DNA of 64,000 bases from Physcomitrium patens (taxonomy: Eukaryota; Streptophyta; Bryopsida; Funariales; Funariaceae): NCBI RefSeq assembly GCF_000002425.4, contig NC_037271.1:8027838-8091837 (forward strand), read 5' to 3'. The translations under genes were made by a program, and so were the position numbers. The notes below the pieces were generated by a model. The model saw only the letters and a list, made by a program, of their open reading frames with translations. It searched no databases and was not told where the DNA came from. This document shows positions 12,081 through 24,794 of the stretch, one piece after another (the first letter of the stretch is position 1; each line of letters opens with the position of its first letter).

Positions 12081-13619
12081 GAAATTTGCTCAACTATAAG
12101 TTAAAAAACCATCTTCTACTTCCATCTAGGATATACAATTTTCCAACACAAGGAATCTAATACTCATCAATCATTTCTGTCTTCTTCCTTGACTTGAAGT
12201 TGAATAACAATTAATTAGAAAAAATGATTGGATAATAAAATAATCCTCTATAATAAATCAAGCTCCAAAAATCTGTTTGGCTAATAAAAAACAGAACAAT
12301 CTCCTCCAACTTCTTTGAAGCACATATTTGGAAACTACTTAATTTCTCTTCTACTTCTAGAGATATGGAAAAATGCCTATAAGTTTGGTTGGTAATCTAC
12401 AACTTCATTCTTAACTCACATAAAAGATACTTAAGTGATTTGTTAAGGAAGGTCCACAAGATACATATATCCTTTCTAACTGATATTAAACAAATTCTTA
12501 AAGGCATTCATCGATACAGTTGGTAGCAACGTCAAATAAATATTCTCTACATATACAAGATTGATTATTAATTAATATCCTCTTAAAGTTAGAATACAAT
12601 CTATTAGACACATCAATAGCAATGACTCTTAATTGGCAATATAGTTTGTCACATTCTTATTCAATTGGAAGTTCCTATTGGCAAAAATACTTTTTACTTC
12701 AATGAAGTATAGTTCTAGTGAACTAATATAGAAGATCTAAAATTCTAGGCTCATTCCAACTAGAATATGGCACCTAAAGATAGGTATCTATTGACCATAC
12801 TAGTATCTTTGTAGAAAGTAGAAGTTCATCCTATGGACTCAAAAATAAATTTAGTAAATAGTGATTATCTATCTTGACTCAAACATCAAATATTCTATAA
12901 TAGATAAAGAATCTCTACTCTAATCTTCAATCAAAAAAGCATGACACTAAATAAAATGATCATAGATCTCTAAACCGAATTCCATCATAGGAGCCAATAT
13001 TGGTTAATATCTTAATCATATTCTTCTACAATAATAGATTAAGCTTCCTTGATTCAGAGCACCTCCCTCTACAACCTATACCTCCTTCCAACCTCCCATC
13101 TTTACTTCCCTTAGTATTGCTACAAGTGACAATTATCCAAGAATTACACCACATTAAATTATTAAGTATATATTAGTATAAATTAAGAGTAATATTTAAT
13201 AGTGGCTATTAATTGATATTCTAATAGCTAATAAATCAAATCTAATATCTTGTAAAATGGCCTTAATTAATAAAATCAACCTATAGCATACTTTTTCAAC
13301 TATAAGCAATATACTTGGCTACAAACTCACCCATTTTATATTTAGCAAAATAGAAATCATAAGAAAAAAATTCTCAATAAATTTGTGATTAGCTCAATCT
13401 CTTTCCAACTTTTCTATGTACTAAAAAACAAGACTTAGAATAATAGCTCTACAAATATTGGCCCAAAAATAGTTACTCCAACTATTATGGGTGTAAATTG
13501 ATATGAAGTGCATTCAGCTTTGTCACTCACATGTTATGCCATCTTAAAGTGGTTATTTATTCTTTTCTTGTGGCACAATAGTGTAATGATCCTTTGGTTC
13601 TTTGTGATTCATGACCTTG
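12081..13619. other. Unassigned AT-rich stretch
   Basis: No frame over 60 residues and no motif that I can defend. It may be the decayed continuation of the LINE-like remnant, but this was not demonstrated. Confidence 0.4.
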
Positions 13620-13815
13620 ACACAAATCCAAACTAAATTCTAATATTTCTTAGTCAAATCTTAATCAAATCTTAAGTAAATCCAAGTAATCTTAATGAAA
13701 TTTTAATTAAATTTTAACATATTTTAATCAAATCCTAATCAATCCTAAGTAATCCTAAGATATCCTAAAAATCCTAATCAAATCTTTATCAATCCTAACC
13801 AAACCCTAATTAGGA
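13620..13815. repeat. Degenerate telomere-like repeat tract
   Basis: Successive units of the type TCAAATCCTAA / TAATCCTAAG, related to the plant telomere unit CCCTAAA but with about 11-13 base spacing. The same kind of tract occurs at about 10,580-10,850 and 49,080-49,400. Confidence 0.6.
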
Positions 13816-13868
13816 CCAATGAAATTCTATAATAAATACGAAACTTTAATAACTAATAAATTAACCTT

Positions 13869-13919
13869 GTCGATGTCCTGCAATTCAGGAGGATTGGGTT
13901 TAATAAGCCCTACATCGAC
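13869..13919. other. GC-rich three-stem structured segment
   Basis: A 51-base segment of much higher GC than its surroundings. An 8-bp outer stem pairs 13869-13876 with 13912-13919. It encloses a 4-bp hairpin (13877-13880 with 13886-13889) and a 6-bp hairpin (13896-13901 with 13905-13910, one G-U pair). The identity is unknown. Confidence 0.45.
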
Positions 13920-13975
13920 CAGAGCAATAGTCAGTCCGCCACCTCTTCAAAAAAATTTAAAAAATTATTTTGGAC

Positions 13976-14247
13976 TGTTGAAAATGTTTAGAAAGACACA
14001 ATAGTAATAGTAAGTCATACATATACACAAGAGTAGTAGTAAGTCATACATATAAGAGGATTTCTAAGGAGAGAGAGCTTCACATATACAAATCTATTGA
14101 TCTGGTTGTGTCTCATATATAAAAAGAAAAAAGAAGAGAGGATAAACAATACTTCTCCACTAGACTCTAAATATTGTATCTATAGGAATTACTATAGTCT
14201 ACAGTAAATATTATGGAGAGCCCCGACTACATTTAATGATCTCAATA
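13976..14247 (-). repeat. 3' LTR of copia element D
   Basis: In element orientation it follows a purine tract (AAGGAGAAG), runs about 272 bp, contains a TATATATGAG promoter-like block and ends TTTTCAACA. The element-side edge reads TA rather than TG, so that boundary is inferred. Confidence 0.6.
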
Positions 14248-17200
14248 CTTCTCCTTATTCATCATAATATTTACATAATATAAAATTTGTATAGAATTAT
14301 GATCTATACTTTTTTGTGATCTTGCAAGATCAACAATTGTTGCCTCATTAAAATCTTATCTAGAAAAGCCTTATTTTATTTAAGGACAAAATCATAGATG
14401 AAGAAAAAAGAATACATCTTTTTTTTTTATTATTTAAAGAGCTCATTAACTTTCTTATTCAAGAAAAGTAAGTCGTTGCATATCAATGCTATAAATAAGT
14501 CGATGATGGTTTCTTAATGGGAGAGCTTTGGTGAAGAGATCAGCAAGGTTATTTGTAGATTCAATTTTCTTAATTATAAGTACTTGATCAGTAATCAAGT
14601 CATGAGTATAACTAAAATACTTTGGATCAATATGCTTTGTCCTTTCGCCTTTAATGAAACCAACTTGCATCTGTGTAATACAAGCACTATTATCCTCATA
14701 CAAGATAGTTGGAGAATCTTCATATGAAAATCCACAGGTTGTTTGAATGAATTTATCAATTGATCGCAACCAAATACATTCTTGAGATGCTTCATATAAG
14801 GCAATAATTTTTGCATGGTTAGATGAAATTGCAGTTATTATTTGTTTCACTGATTTCCATGATATTGCAACTCTATGTTTTAAAAATACATATCTTGTTT
14901 GAAATTTAGCTGTTGCAATATCAGATTTATATCCTACATCTTAATATCCAATCAATTTTGGATCTTCGAATTTTGTGTAGTATAATCCCAAGTCTTCAGT
15001 ACCTTTTAAATAACGTAATAAATATTTGATGCCATTCTAATGTTGTAGTGTTGGATATGCACTATGTCTTGCAAGAACACTAATTGCAAATGCAATATCT
15101 GGTCTTGTAGATGTAGCTAAATACAGAAATGCTCCAACCACTGTGAGGTATGGATATTGGTCTCCTAATATTTCCTCCTTCTCTTTGCATGGACGGTATA
15201 GATCATGACTATTATGACCACGTCCAACTATTGGTGTAGACAATGGATAAGCATCAATCATAGTAAATCTTCACAAGATTCGTCTAATATACGTTAGTTG
15301 GTAGAAAAAAATGCTACCATCTGTTAAATGCATAATCTGAAGACCAATGTAGAAAGTTATTTTTCCTAGCATTTTCATCTCAAATTCACATATAAGTAGG
15401 TTAGTAGTTGTAACACATGCAAATGTAGTGCCTACTAGATTAAGATCATCAACGTATACAGTGATGATCATAAAACCAATTTTATCTCATTTGATAAACA
15501 AACAAGGGATTAGTGGATTACTTATAAAATTATTTGTAATTAAATAATCTCGAAGACATTGATACCACATTCGTCCGGATTGTTTTAAATCATACAAGGC
15601 CTTACATAATTTAATACCACGATATTTTCCTAGATCGGGTTGATTTGGAGTTCTTGTTTTTAAGCTAGGAGGAACTTTCATATAAATATTTGCATCAAGA
15701 GAATCATATAGATATGCAATTACTACATCCATCAGATGCATCTCAAAGGTGGCATGAATTGTCATTCCAATAATATATTGAAATGTAATTGAATCCATGA
15801 GTAGATTTATAATTAATGCCAAATCGTTGAGTAAATCCTTGAGCAACAAGACGAGCTTTATAGTAGATTATTTGGCCTTGAGCATCTCGCTTGCATATTA
15901 ATACTATTTTATATTCTACAGGGCGAGATGTAAGAGTGTCTACAATTGGACCAAAGACTTTTGTCTTATGCAAAGAGGCATATTCCTCCTCAATAGCAGT
16001 TTTTTATTTTGACTAATCTGAGCGACGCATCGCCTCTTTGATGGTTTGAGGTTCAAGATCGTCTTCTTTGCAAGAAAAGGCTTCTATAATCATATATACA
16101 AATGATTCATCTACCGTAATAGATGGTCTATCCCAAATATCATGTGTAGCACAATACAAAATAGATAAATCTTTACTCAACTTATTCTTATTCATTCCAA
16201 TTCCAAGATTGTTTTTCATAGAAATTGAAGGTACATTATGTATGGATATATCATCATGAATTGGTAGTCCCCTAGGATGAGTGGCAATTTCTTGAAAAAT
16301 AGTATTAGGATTAGTTAATTTTATAGCTTTCTTCTTATGTGGTTGCTTATGTGGTCCACAAGTTCTTTTAGTTGTTGTTGTTATAACTTGAGGTATTGCA
16401 GTCAATGGCACTGCAATCTGAGCAGGTGCATTTTGAGCCTCATTAATAGGAACTCTTGTAATTCTAGGTGCATCATTGAAGCCACTAGGTATTTTATCCG
16501 CGATTCGTTTTAAATGTAAAATCTTAGCAACTTCAATTTCTGCCAAAGATGTCCTAGAATCGGGATTCATTATAAACATTTTTGGTGCTTCAAATATGAG
16601 TACTTTATTTCTTTGTTGATTGGATACTCCTCCTTGAAGAGATAAGAATACAGTTTCTTCAAAATGGTAATTTTGCAAACGTGCACGTAATAATGTGCCA
16701 GTTGATGGATTAACAATATGAATAATGCTTGGTGAATCAAAACCAACATATATGCCTTCTTGTCGATGAGCTCCAATGCTATGCCATTGAGGTTCTGGTA
16801 CTAGAATCCAAGCACGGCAACCAAATACTCGTAAGTGAGATACATTTAGAACACGATCCAAAATAAACTCATGTGGTGAAACAATTTTAAGAGAAGAAGG
16901 ACAGAGGCGTATTAATGCTGTAGCATGTAAAACTGCATGATCCCACATAGATGTAGATAGATTTACGTGAAGGAGGAGTGGCCGAGTAATGAGTTGTATA
17001 TGCTTTATAAATGACTCTGTAAGTCCATTTTGAGCATGTTCGTATGGAACACAATATGTCAACTTAATTTCTATTGCAGTACAATAGTCTTCAAAAGACT
17101 TTGATGCAAATTCTTATGTATTATCCATATGCAATGTTTTTATAGGATAATTAAGAAAATGTGTTCGAAAGAAAATAAGCATAGATATAAGATTGGCAAA

Positions 17201-17926
17201 CACCATATTTCGAGTTGATAATAATGAAACATGTGATTGTTTACCTGATGCATCAACAAGGACCAAAAAATAACGAAATGATTATGATATTGGATTAATA
17301 TGACCACAAATACCACCATGCAATCTTTCAAGCATTGGTGGTAATTCTTGTGGAAGTTTTCAAATTGAAGGCCGAGTAATCATTTTACCTTGCATACATG
17401 TACAACATAATTCCATAGAATCTATATCTGCAGGCTTTAAATTGTGTCCAATTATACATGGAATGATCTTTCTAAATAATGTGGATCTTGGATGTTCCAA
17501 TTGTCCATGCCAGAGAGAAACATGACTCTCTGAGATAGATGATGCAAAATTAAATATAATGGGAGGCCGAATCACAATTCGGTATAAACCATTTTCTGTA
17601 GCAAAAGCTTTTTTAACAACTTTATGGTTCTTTGTAAGAACCAAAACCTCTTTTTTATTTAAAGTGGCAGTCAAGAGGTGATAACCATTAGTACGCACAT
17701 CTCGATAGCTGATCAAACTTCGAGGTACTGAGGGTGCAAACATCGCATGTTTACATTTTATGATGGAATCCGCAAGTAATTTTATTATCATTGTGCCTTC
17801 TTGGAAACAAAATTTATTTGCTCCAGCCATGGTCATTATATTTTTAGTTTGCAAAGTTGAAGATTTTTCAATAAAAAATCGTCTATCTCGCAAGATAGTA
17901 TGTATTGTTGCAGAATCAATGAGTGC
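13976..17926 (-). mobile_element. Ty1/copia element D, partial
   Basis: This minus-strand copia reads from right to left. Protease comes first with IDSATIHT (about 17,360-17,926), followed by the CxxC of the GAG-pre-integrase region (about 17,390). Integrase with an ENGLTESF-like QNGLTESF block and a VFGCRAW block follows (about 16,300-17,330), then RT (about 15,270-15,980), RNase H ending in ADLFTKALP (about 14,455-15,260), a 3' untranslated part containing the usual copia rc(TTAATGAGGCAAC) and the LTR. The order PR-INT-RT-RH defines copia. The gag part and 5' LTR are absent: the element is cut at 17927 by LTR R. About eight to ten breaks. Confidence 0.9.
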
Positions 17927-18837
17927 TGTCGGGGTAGAGAGAATTTGCATCAAGAAAACGCTAGGCTTCTGGGTGTCACTTATTATTCAATTAAGCTTGA
18001 AAATAAAGAAAGTCCTAAGTTTATATATAATTTTTCTCTTTTGAATAAATATACCAAATACACAATCTTGAAGTAACCCACAACTTCCAAAATATGATAA
18101 AATCTTCTAAAACCTTGTTTATACTTATGTAGAGATTTTTCCGAACTTCAACACCTCATATCTCCTAATCTGACCGTCCAAACAAACTCAAATTTTACAT
18201 GAGGTACTGATGTATTCTTATTAACTTCTACAACAAAGTTCAACAGCAAATTCATGGTAAATCTTGAGATATCTTAAAAACCCTAACAGCCGCTTTAAAC
18301 CCTTATTTTTATACATCCACGTGCAATTTTCTTCATATGTCACAAAATATAAGCTCAAATGCCACGAAATTTGTATGTATAGCTTCTTAACACAAAAATT
18401 TACATTCTCCAAAAGTTTGAGCCAAAAATTCATCCGAATACTCAAGTTATGGCTATTACTACAAACAAAACCGCTTACTTACTGCCTTTGATTTGAAAGT
18501 GCTGCTTTCAACTCATAATGACTCCTTCATATAAACTCCAAAAGTAATAATTCTTTTATAAAAGATAGAGGCCTTGAAATCGCCGTTCCAGTCGCACCTT
18601 TTGATCTTCAAAAGCTATTGTAAAACTCCTCGTACTCTCAAAAGAGTAATAATACATCTTAAATAAACACCTTAACTTCAAACGGCTATAAATTTTTCAC
18701 CCTAACTCCAAATCCTCTAAATTTTGTATACAAATTATATCTCAAATCCTAAACTTTACAATCCTAGTTGTAATCTCCAAATGCTCTCTTTGAAGTCACC
18801 GAAACCCTTCCTAAGGTCACGCACAGCCTCCTCAAAG
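17927..18837 (-). repeat. LTR R, partial copy inserted in copia D
   Basis: It is the reverse complement of most of the 1,236-bp unit at 53,442-54,677; similarity runs from the TGTCGGGG edge to about 18,837. There it is cut by the LTR of B1, which is inserted in it. It has no coding capacity. Confidence 0.7.
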
Positions 18838-19399
18838 TGTCACAAACATAATCATGTATGCTAGTAATTACATATACAAATAGATAGAAGTAAGTAAAAG
18901 TAGGTAAAAGTAAGTTAATTCTATAGTATTTATTATGGAAGCTTCCTAGAAGCTTCATAGATGCTGCTTTGACTTCATACGTGTCTTTAATTCACTTTTT
19001 GGATTAGAAATGTGGTCAACAAGTTGGCCATGTGCCAAACATGTTGTTAGCTTGAAGATTAAGCTAACTATGTGGCCCACACATAGAAAAACTTGCCTTG
19101 TAAGTCAATGCATGTGTTCTACAAAGTCAACACATATTGGAGGTCCTATAGAACGTCGCCACTTAGCCCCTAGTTAGATAGTATATATAGAGACAAGAGT
19201 GAAGGCTTCTTCACTCTTGTCAACTCCTTTCTTGCTTCCAGCCTAGTTTCAAGGGTCTCTAGTTTTCTTGTCTTTTGGCAATAGCCATTCTAGTTTCTCT
19301 TTCAATATACATACTTATTTATTTATATTTTTTTTACCTTTCTTTGAGTGAAGGCTCACTTGTCTGAATTGTTTTTTCATCGAGTTCTTGTCCTTGATA
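18838..19399 (+). repeat. 5' LTR of B1
   Basis: 562 bp from TGTCACAAACAT to TCCTTGATA. TATATATA is at 19182-19189, the predicted start at A19213 and the post-LTR primer site at 19402-19412. Confidence 0.92.
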
Positions 19400-19412
19400 G
19401 ATTGACAAGAGT
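19213..19412 (+). promoter_or_regulatory. Self-primer (19213-19223) and primer-binding site (19402-19412), B1
   Basis: ACTCTTGTCAA at 19213-19223 starts 31 bp after the first T of the TATA box. Its exact complement TTGACAAGAGT lies at 19402-19412, two bases after the LTR end. TATCAGAGC, part of the usual initiator-tRNA-Met primer site, follows at 19423-19431. Confidence 0.75.
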
Positions 19413-21412
19413 ACACCTACAATATCAGAGCTTTGTCTAATCTTGATTAAGAGTGGATTATCCTTTTTTCTTGATAAGATATAAGCATATTAGAAGTTGC
19501 AAATTATCCTATTCTAAACTGATATTGTCCTTAGTATTTTCTTTGTTCTCAAGTCCTCTCTTCTATTTGTCTTGAGCGATATTAGACATCTTCTCTTTTC
19601 TAAGTGTTATCATGACAAAACTTATTGAAATGAAGAGTGCAATGGCACAAATGTAAGAGCAATTGAGAGAGTTAATGCTTGCGATGCATCAACTTAATTT
19701 ACCACCACAAGGAGCAACAAGATTGGCAAGAAGTGAAGATATAGAAATAGTTGGAGCTACTTCAATATCTGCATCAAACTATTCCTTTCTCCTATGGTGG
19801 AATGCCCTTCCAGTGTTAGAGAACCAAGAATTGTCCTACCCGAGAAGTTTGATGGCACCAGATCTAAGTTTCGAGGATTTATCAATCAAGTGCAACTTGT
19901 GATTGAACTTCAACCCTAAAGCTATCCACTCCAGGATCGCAAGTTAGATTCATTGGTACGCTTCTTTCAGGTTCAACACTATCATAGCTTTCATCTTATC
20001 TTGAATGACGAGATCCAATATTGGATAATCAAGAGGCTTTTTTGGCGGAGTTTTGATCCATGTATGGAGAACATGATGCAATTCGTGTTGCAACCAATAA
20101 GATCCGTATTTTACGACAAGGCAATCGATCAATAACATTTTACGCTTCACAATTTTGACAACTTGCAACTGATATCAAGTGGGATGATGCTGCACTTATT
20201 AATCAATTTCTCTATGGATTATAATATGAAGTAAAAAAATTAATGCTCAACTTACCTGATCCTCAAACATTGAGTCAAGCAATTGACTTTGTTGTGAAGT
20301 GCGACAATCACTTTTTTGAATTCTGATCTGAGAACCGTACAAGTAGACCTCAACGTTACTATAATTCAATGGCAACACCAACACCTCTTCAACACATACA
20401 TTTGGAAGTAGAGGATATGCAAATTGATGCAATACGTTTCAAACTTCTTACTGAGCAAGAAAAGACTCGTCGTCATCAAAAAAGATTATGTTTATATTAT
20501 GGAGAACCAAAGCACACTTCTCAACATTGTCCAAAGAAATGACGCAATCACAAAATGAGGAGTATGGCTGTGAAAGAAGACAATATGTCGGAAAACGAAT
20601 TTGTCTAGCTACAATAGGAACCATGTGGCTGGAACCTTGTACAACATCTAGTAAAGGTCATGTTCTCTCTTGAGAGTTCTCTCTTTGTTTTACATTAAAT
20701 ATTATTTTAGGACCTAAACACTACAAAGCCTCTGCCTTGTTAGATTCAGGAGCCTCAATGTATTTCTTAAATGAAGAATTTACTAAAAGACATAGCATAT
20801 CTGTAGTAAAGAAAACTAAACTTGTTCATGTAGAAGTCATAGATGGTCGTCTATTGTCTTCTGGAGATAATACTCATGAAACCCTTCCTATAGAAGTAAT
20901 AATCAATGGTCATAATAGCTTAGTAGTATTTAATATCATTAGATCTCCCTCTAATTCAATCTTTTTAGATTTATCGTGGTTAGAAAAATACAACCCCTCA
21001 AATAGATTGGATTACTCGAACTCTTATTTTCTCTAAAAGTATAACTAACAATGTAGTTAATCAAGTAGAGAGTCATAAGTCCAGTTCAATTAAATACGTA
21101 TTTATAGGTACAAAAGCTTTCTTGTATGCTGCTATAAAAGAATCACCATATATTATTTATGCTACACCCGTTTCTATTGGTGAAAAGACTTCAAGTAGCA
21201 TTCCAAGCCAATATCAAGAATTTCAAGATGTATTCGAAAAAAAGAATGCAGATACACTCCCGGAACATCGTTCCTATGATTACTCAATTGACCTTTAAGA
21301 AGGAGCACAATCGCCATTCGGACCAATCTATAATTTATCATAAAATGACTTGACTGAACTCAAGGAGTATATTGAAGAAAATCTAGCCAAGAATTTCATA
21401 TGCTATTTTAAA

Positions 21413-24231
21413 TATCTCCAACCTTAGTAAGTTCAGGATCTATTGTTCCATGACCATTGTTTTCTTACCTTAGAGTACTAATACAGTCATAAAAATACTT
21501 TTGAGTAGTAAGACATATGCCAAAAATCCATATTAAAGTCCATAGACTGACCTAAGAGACAATGATGTTGTTCTTCAGTGAAATCATAAGCAATTGTGGT
21601 GCTAATTAAAAAGCCCATGGCATGCTTCCTTTTATTGATATTAGGTTCTTCATAAGTTTATGAATTGATATTTCAAATCATATCAAGTCAATAGGCTGAA
21701 AATGCAAATGATATTGGAAATATTACAAATATAAGAAATGTGCCATGAAGTACCTCCATCTTATTAAGCAAGGCAAGAAGAGGTTCATCAACCTTAGTAA
21801 CAACTAAGAAATTTGATTATCATCCAAGATATCATCAATATGGCATTTAAGAGATTGTTTAATTCTAATAAATAATTATTTAAGCATATAAAACAATGTC
21901 AAGTTGGTCCAAATTAAATGAAGTCAATGGATATAAGAATCTAAAGCTCCAACATCCACAAAGGTTGAAGGACCAAGTTTTATTTGGCTTGTCATTTGTT
22001 ACATGCTACACTAATGATGTTATCATTTTTAGTATCACCATTCAAGATTATGTGATGTATTTACAAGTAGTATTTAAAAATTATGACAATGGAGATTATG
22101 CTTGTATCATAAAAAGTGTAAATTCTTTCATGAATGGTTACTATAATTAGATCACACAATTATCACAGGAGGTCTTGGCATACAACAAGCAAATGTAAAT
22201 GCCTTGCAAAAAATCTTGATACCAAATAATATTCCATGACTTTGAGCTTTTTTAGAGTTGAAAAAATACTATCAAAGGTTTGTTAAAATTTTAGCATCAT
22301 TACAAAGCCTTTAACTATTTTTAGAAGTAAAGATCAACTATGGACTTGGAGCTATAAATAATAATATGTATTCAATATATTTAAGCAAAAATTGGGTTTA
22401 ATTCTAGTATTTTGATGTCCAAATGTTAATAGACCTTTTCAACTATATTTAAATTAGAATGTAATAGGATTGGAAGTAGTCTTGGCATAAAAAGATGATG
22501 TAGAATAAGAATATATTATTTCATTTGCTTCTAGAAGTAATAACAATAGAAAGTCAAATTACTCATCTTATGAAGCAAAAGCTTTGGCAATAGTTTAGGC
22601 CATTCCTTACTTCTATGATCAATGCTTTATATTAGTAATTGACCATAAACTTTTGAAGTAGCTTATGGAATTAGAGAAGCTTACTAACAAGCTTGCAATT
22701 TGGGCTTTGTTGCTTCAAGAATACAACTTTGAGGTTGTGTATTGAGCGGGCATTACCAATTTCGATGCCAATGGACTTTCTTGTAATCCATGTCCTTTGA
22801 AAGAAGACTTAATTGGAGCTTGATGGCATAGCAATTGTAATCGAGAGATAGTTCTTGGATAGCATGTAGCCACATACTTGACTTTAATATTAGATTTTAT
22901 AACCATGGTTCTTGATTAGAATTCATATGCTCAATTTGACAAGAATCAAATAATTAACAATGTGTGGAAAGTTCTTACAATCTTATATGAGCTTCAAGAA
23001 GGAACATTTCCTTCAACTATCTCTAATATGAAAAGAGATAGAATTAGTTACTGAATAATAAGATTTTATTGAGAGAACAATTTGTTACTTTCAATATGGC
23101 CTGATGGAGCTAGGTACATAGTTCCAAGACCTAATCAAAGAGCATGTATTGTATGGTAAGTATATGAGGAGCTTGGACATTTTAAGATGTGCAAGTCACA
23201 TTTTTTATTGTGCAATTAATATTGGTGGATTAGTATGTATCAATAAGTCACTACATATGTTTCTTGATTTAAAGCTTGTGATCAAGTTAGATCAAGCTTT
23301 AATACCTAATCACCTCAATTGAAGTTGTTATCTATCATGGATTTAGCAAGTGGATTGATTTTAAAGCTATACCACAAAACTCTTCAGAATTGGTAGCTAT
23401 GGCTTTTCTTGATCAAGTATTAGCACATTTTGGAATACTTGCTAAAGTCTTAATGGATAAAAGAAAAAAAAATATTAAGACATTTAAAGATTTATATACT
23501 AAAACTTTGATAGATCATTATACCATGTCTAGAAATCATCTTAAGGCAGATGGCCTAATTGAAGCAGGTTGCTCAAACTATCAAACGTGGTTTACAAAAG
23601 TATCGATTACTTCATAGCAACCATTGTGATTGAGACTTAATATTGTTGTAGACTATGATAGATTATTACTTCAATAGATAAGAGTCTTTAGCATCTTATA
23701 ATTCTTACTAGTTCTTGTATGAATAAGAATTAATTCTATCTAACTTAATACATAAGAAGCTACCTGTAGTTGTAGATTTAGATGATCTTCATATTTGGAC
23801 TCAATATCTACATGACTAAGCAGAGTTTTTTAAACAAGCCATGTCCATGACTATGGAGACCTTATATATTGTTCAACATTGCAAAACTTTATAATATGCT
23901 TTCATTTATAGGAAAGCTTATTGACCTCAATTGCAAAGATTCTCCAAAAGAGATTATATGTATTTGCAATATGAGGTACCTACAACATTTAATGTTAAGA
24001 TAGGGTATATATTTCTAGATATAAAAGATGTATTGTCTAGTAGTATTTTGTTATTAGAAGGCAAGAATGGACAAGAATATTTAAAGAATTGTACTCCTTC
24101 TTATCTTCTTATTTATGACTCTATACATCTTAAATTGGTAGTTGTGTGCATTGGTCTTCTTTGTTTTATATGTGATAAAAATAAAAGGGCTGCAACCATG
24201 CTTTTGTATAATCAATACTAACATGGTTGGC
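21413..24231 (+). mobile_element. Decayed Ty3 element C with PHD-finger-like tail (left part)
   Basis: A third Ty3 type, collinear on the plus strand. It holds the RT tail (about 21,970-22,370), RNase H with FASRSN...NYSSYEAKALAIV...DHK (about 22,430-22,780), the integrase HHCC region (about 23,090-23,290) and the integrase core, with DHY..SRNHLKADGL (about 23,330-23,680). The C-terminus has CFICDKNKRAATMLLYNQY...HGW, a PHD-finger-like stretch, and is cut there by B2; it resumes at 30,626. No LTR was recognised and the first about 550 bp hold nothing identifiable. Old, with dozens of breaks. Confidence 0.7.
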
Positions 24232-24792
24232 TGTCACAGACATATTCATGTAAGCTAGTAGTTAAATATACAAATAGGTCGAAGTAAGTAAAAGTAGATA
24301 AAAGTAAGTTAATTTTATAGTATTTAATATAGAAGCTTCCTAGAAGCTTCATAGATACTGCTTTGACTTCATAGGTGTCTTTAATTGAGTTTTTGGATTC
24401 AAAATGTGGTCAACAAGTTAGCCATGTGCCACACATGTTATTAGCTTGAAGACCTAGCTAATAATATAGTCCACACGTAGAAAAACTTGTCTCGTAAGTC
24501 AAGGCATGTGTCCTACAAAGTCAACACTTATTGGAGGTCCTATAGAACATTGCCACGTAGCCCCTAGTTAGATAGTATATATAGAGACAAGAGTGAAGGC
24601 TTCTTCACTCTTGTCAACTCTTTTTTTGCTTCCAGTCTAGTTTCAAGGGTCTCTAGTTTTCTTGTCTTTTGGCAATAGCCATTCTAGTTTCTCTTTCAAT
24701 ATACATACTTATTTATTTATATTTTTTTACCTTTCTTTGACTGAAGGCTTACTTGTCTGAATTGCTTTTTCATCAAGTTCTTGTCCTTGACA
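24232..24792 (+). repeat. 5' LTR of B2
   Basis: 561 bp from TGTCACAGACAT to TCCTTGACA. TATATATA is at 24576-24583. A perfect 12-bp inverted repeat (GACAAGAGTGAA / TTCACTCTTGTC) straddles the predicted start at A24607. Confidence 0.95.
24576..24617 (+). promoter_or_regulatory. TATA box, predicted start and self-primer of B2
   Basis: TATATATA is followed 31 bp on by a C/A start dinucleotide at 24606/24607. The first 11 bases of the predicted transcript, ACTCTTGTCAA (24607-24617), are the exact complement of 24795-24805. Confidence 0.75.
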
Positions 24793-24794
24793 CA

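Larger units (their letters stand above)
18838..21412 (+). mobile_element. Family-B Ty3 element B1, 3'-truncated
   Basis: It has a complete 5' LTR (18838-19399), primer site, gag (about 19,613-20,540, with a zinc-knuckle region), protease with DSGAS (about 20,737-21,036) and the first part of RT. At 21412 the sequence switches to element C. From 20648 to 21412 it is identical base for base to B2 (26041-26805), whereas upstream the two differ by several per cent. The coding region is broken, with about eight breaks in the part present. Confidence 0.9.

Noticed and set aside
10901-13619. LINE endonuclease or reverse transcriptase following the ORF1-like remnant
   Set aside because: No catalytic block could be read on either strand.
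13620-13815. True telomere or chromosome end
   Set aside because: Units are degenerate and widely spaced, and similar tracts lie inside an LTR.
13905-13920. snRNA upstream-sequence-element-like CCCTACATCG
   Set aside because: It differs from the plant USE, and no snRNA body was recognised downstream.
24320-24360. Heat-shock elements in family-B LTRs
   Set aside because: GAAGCTTC occurs twice but the two blocks are spaced by 3 bp, so no run of three units with 2-bp spacing is formed.
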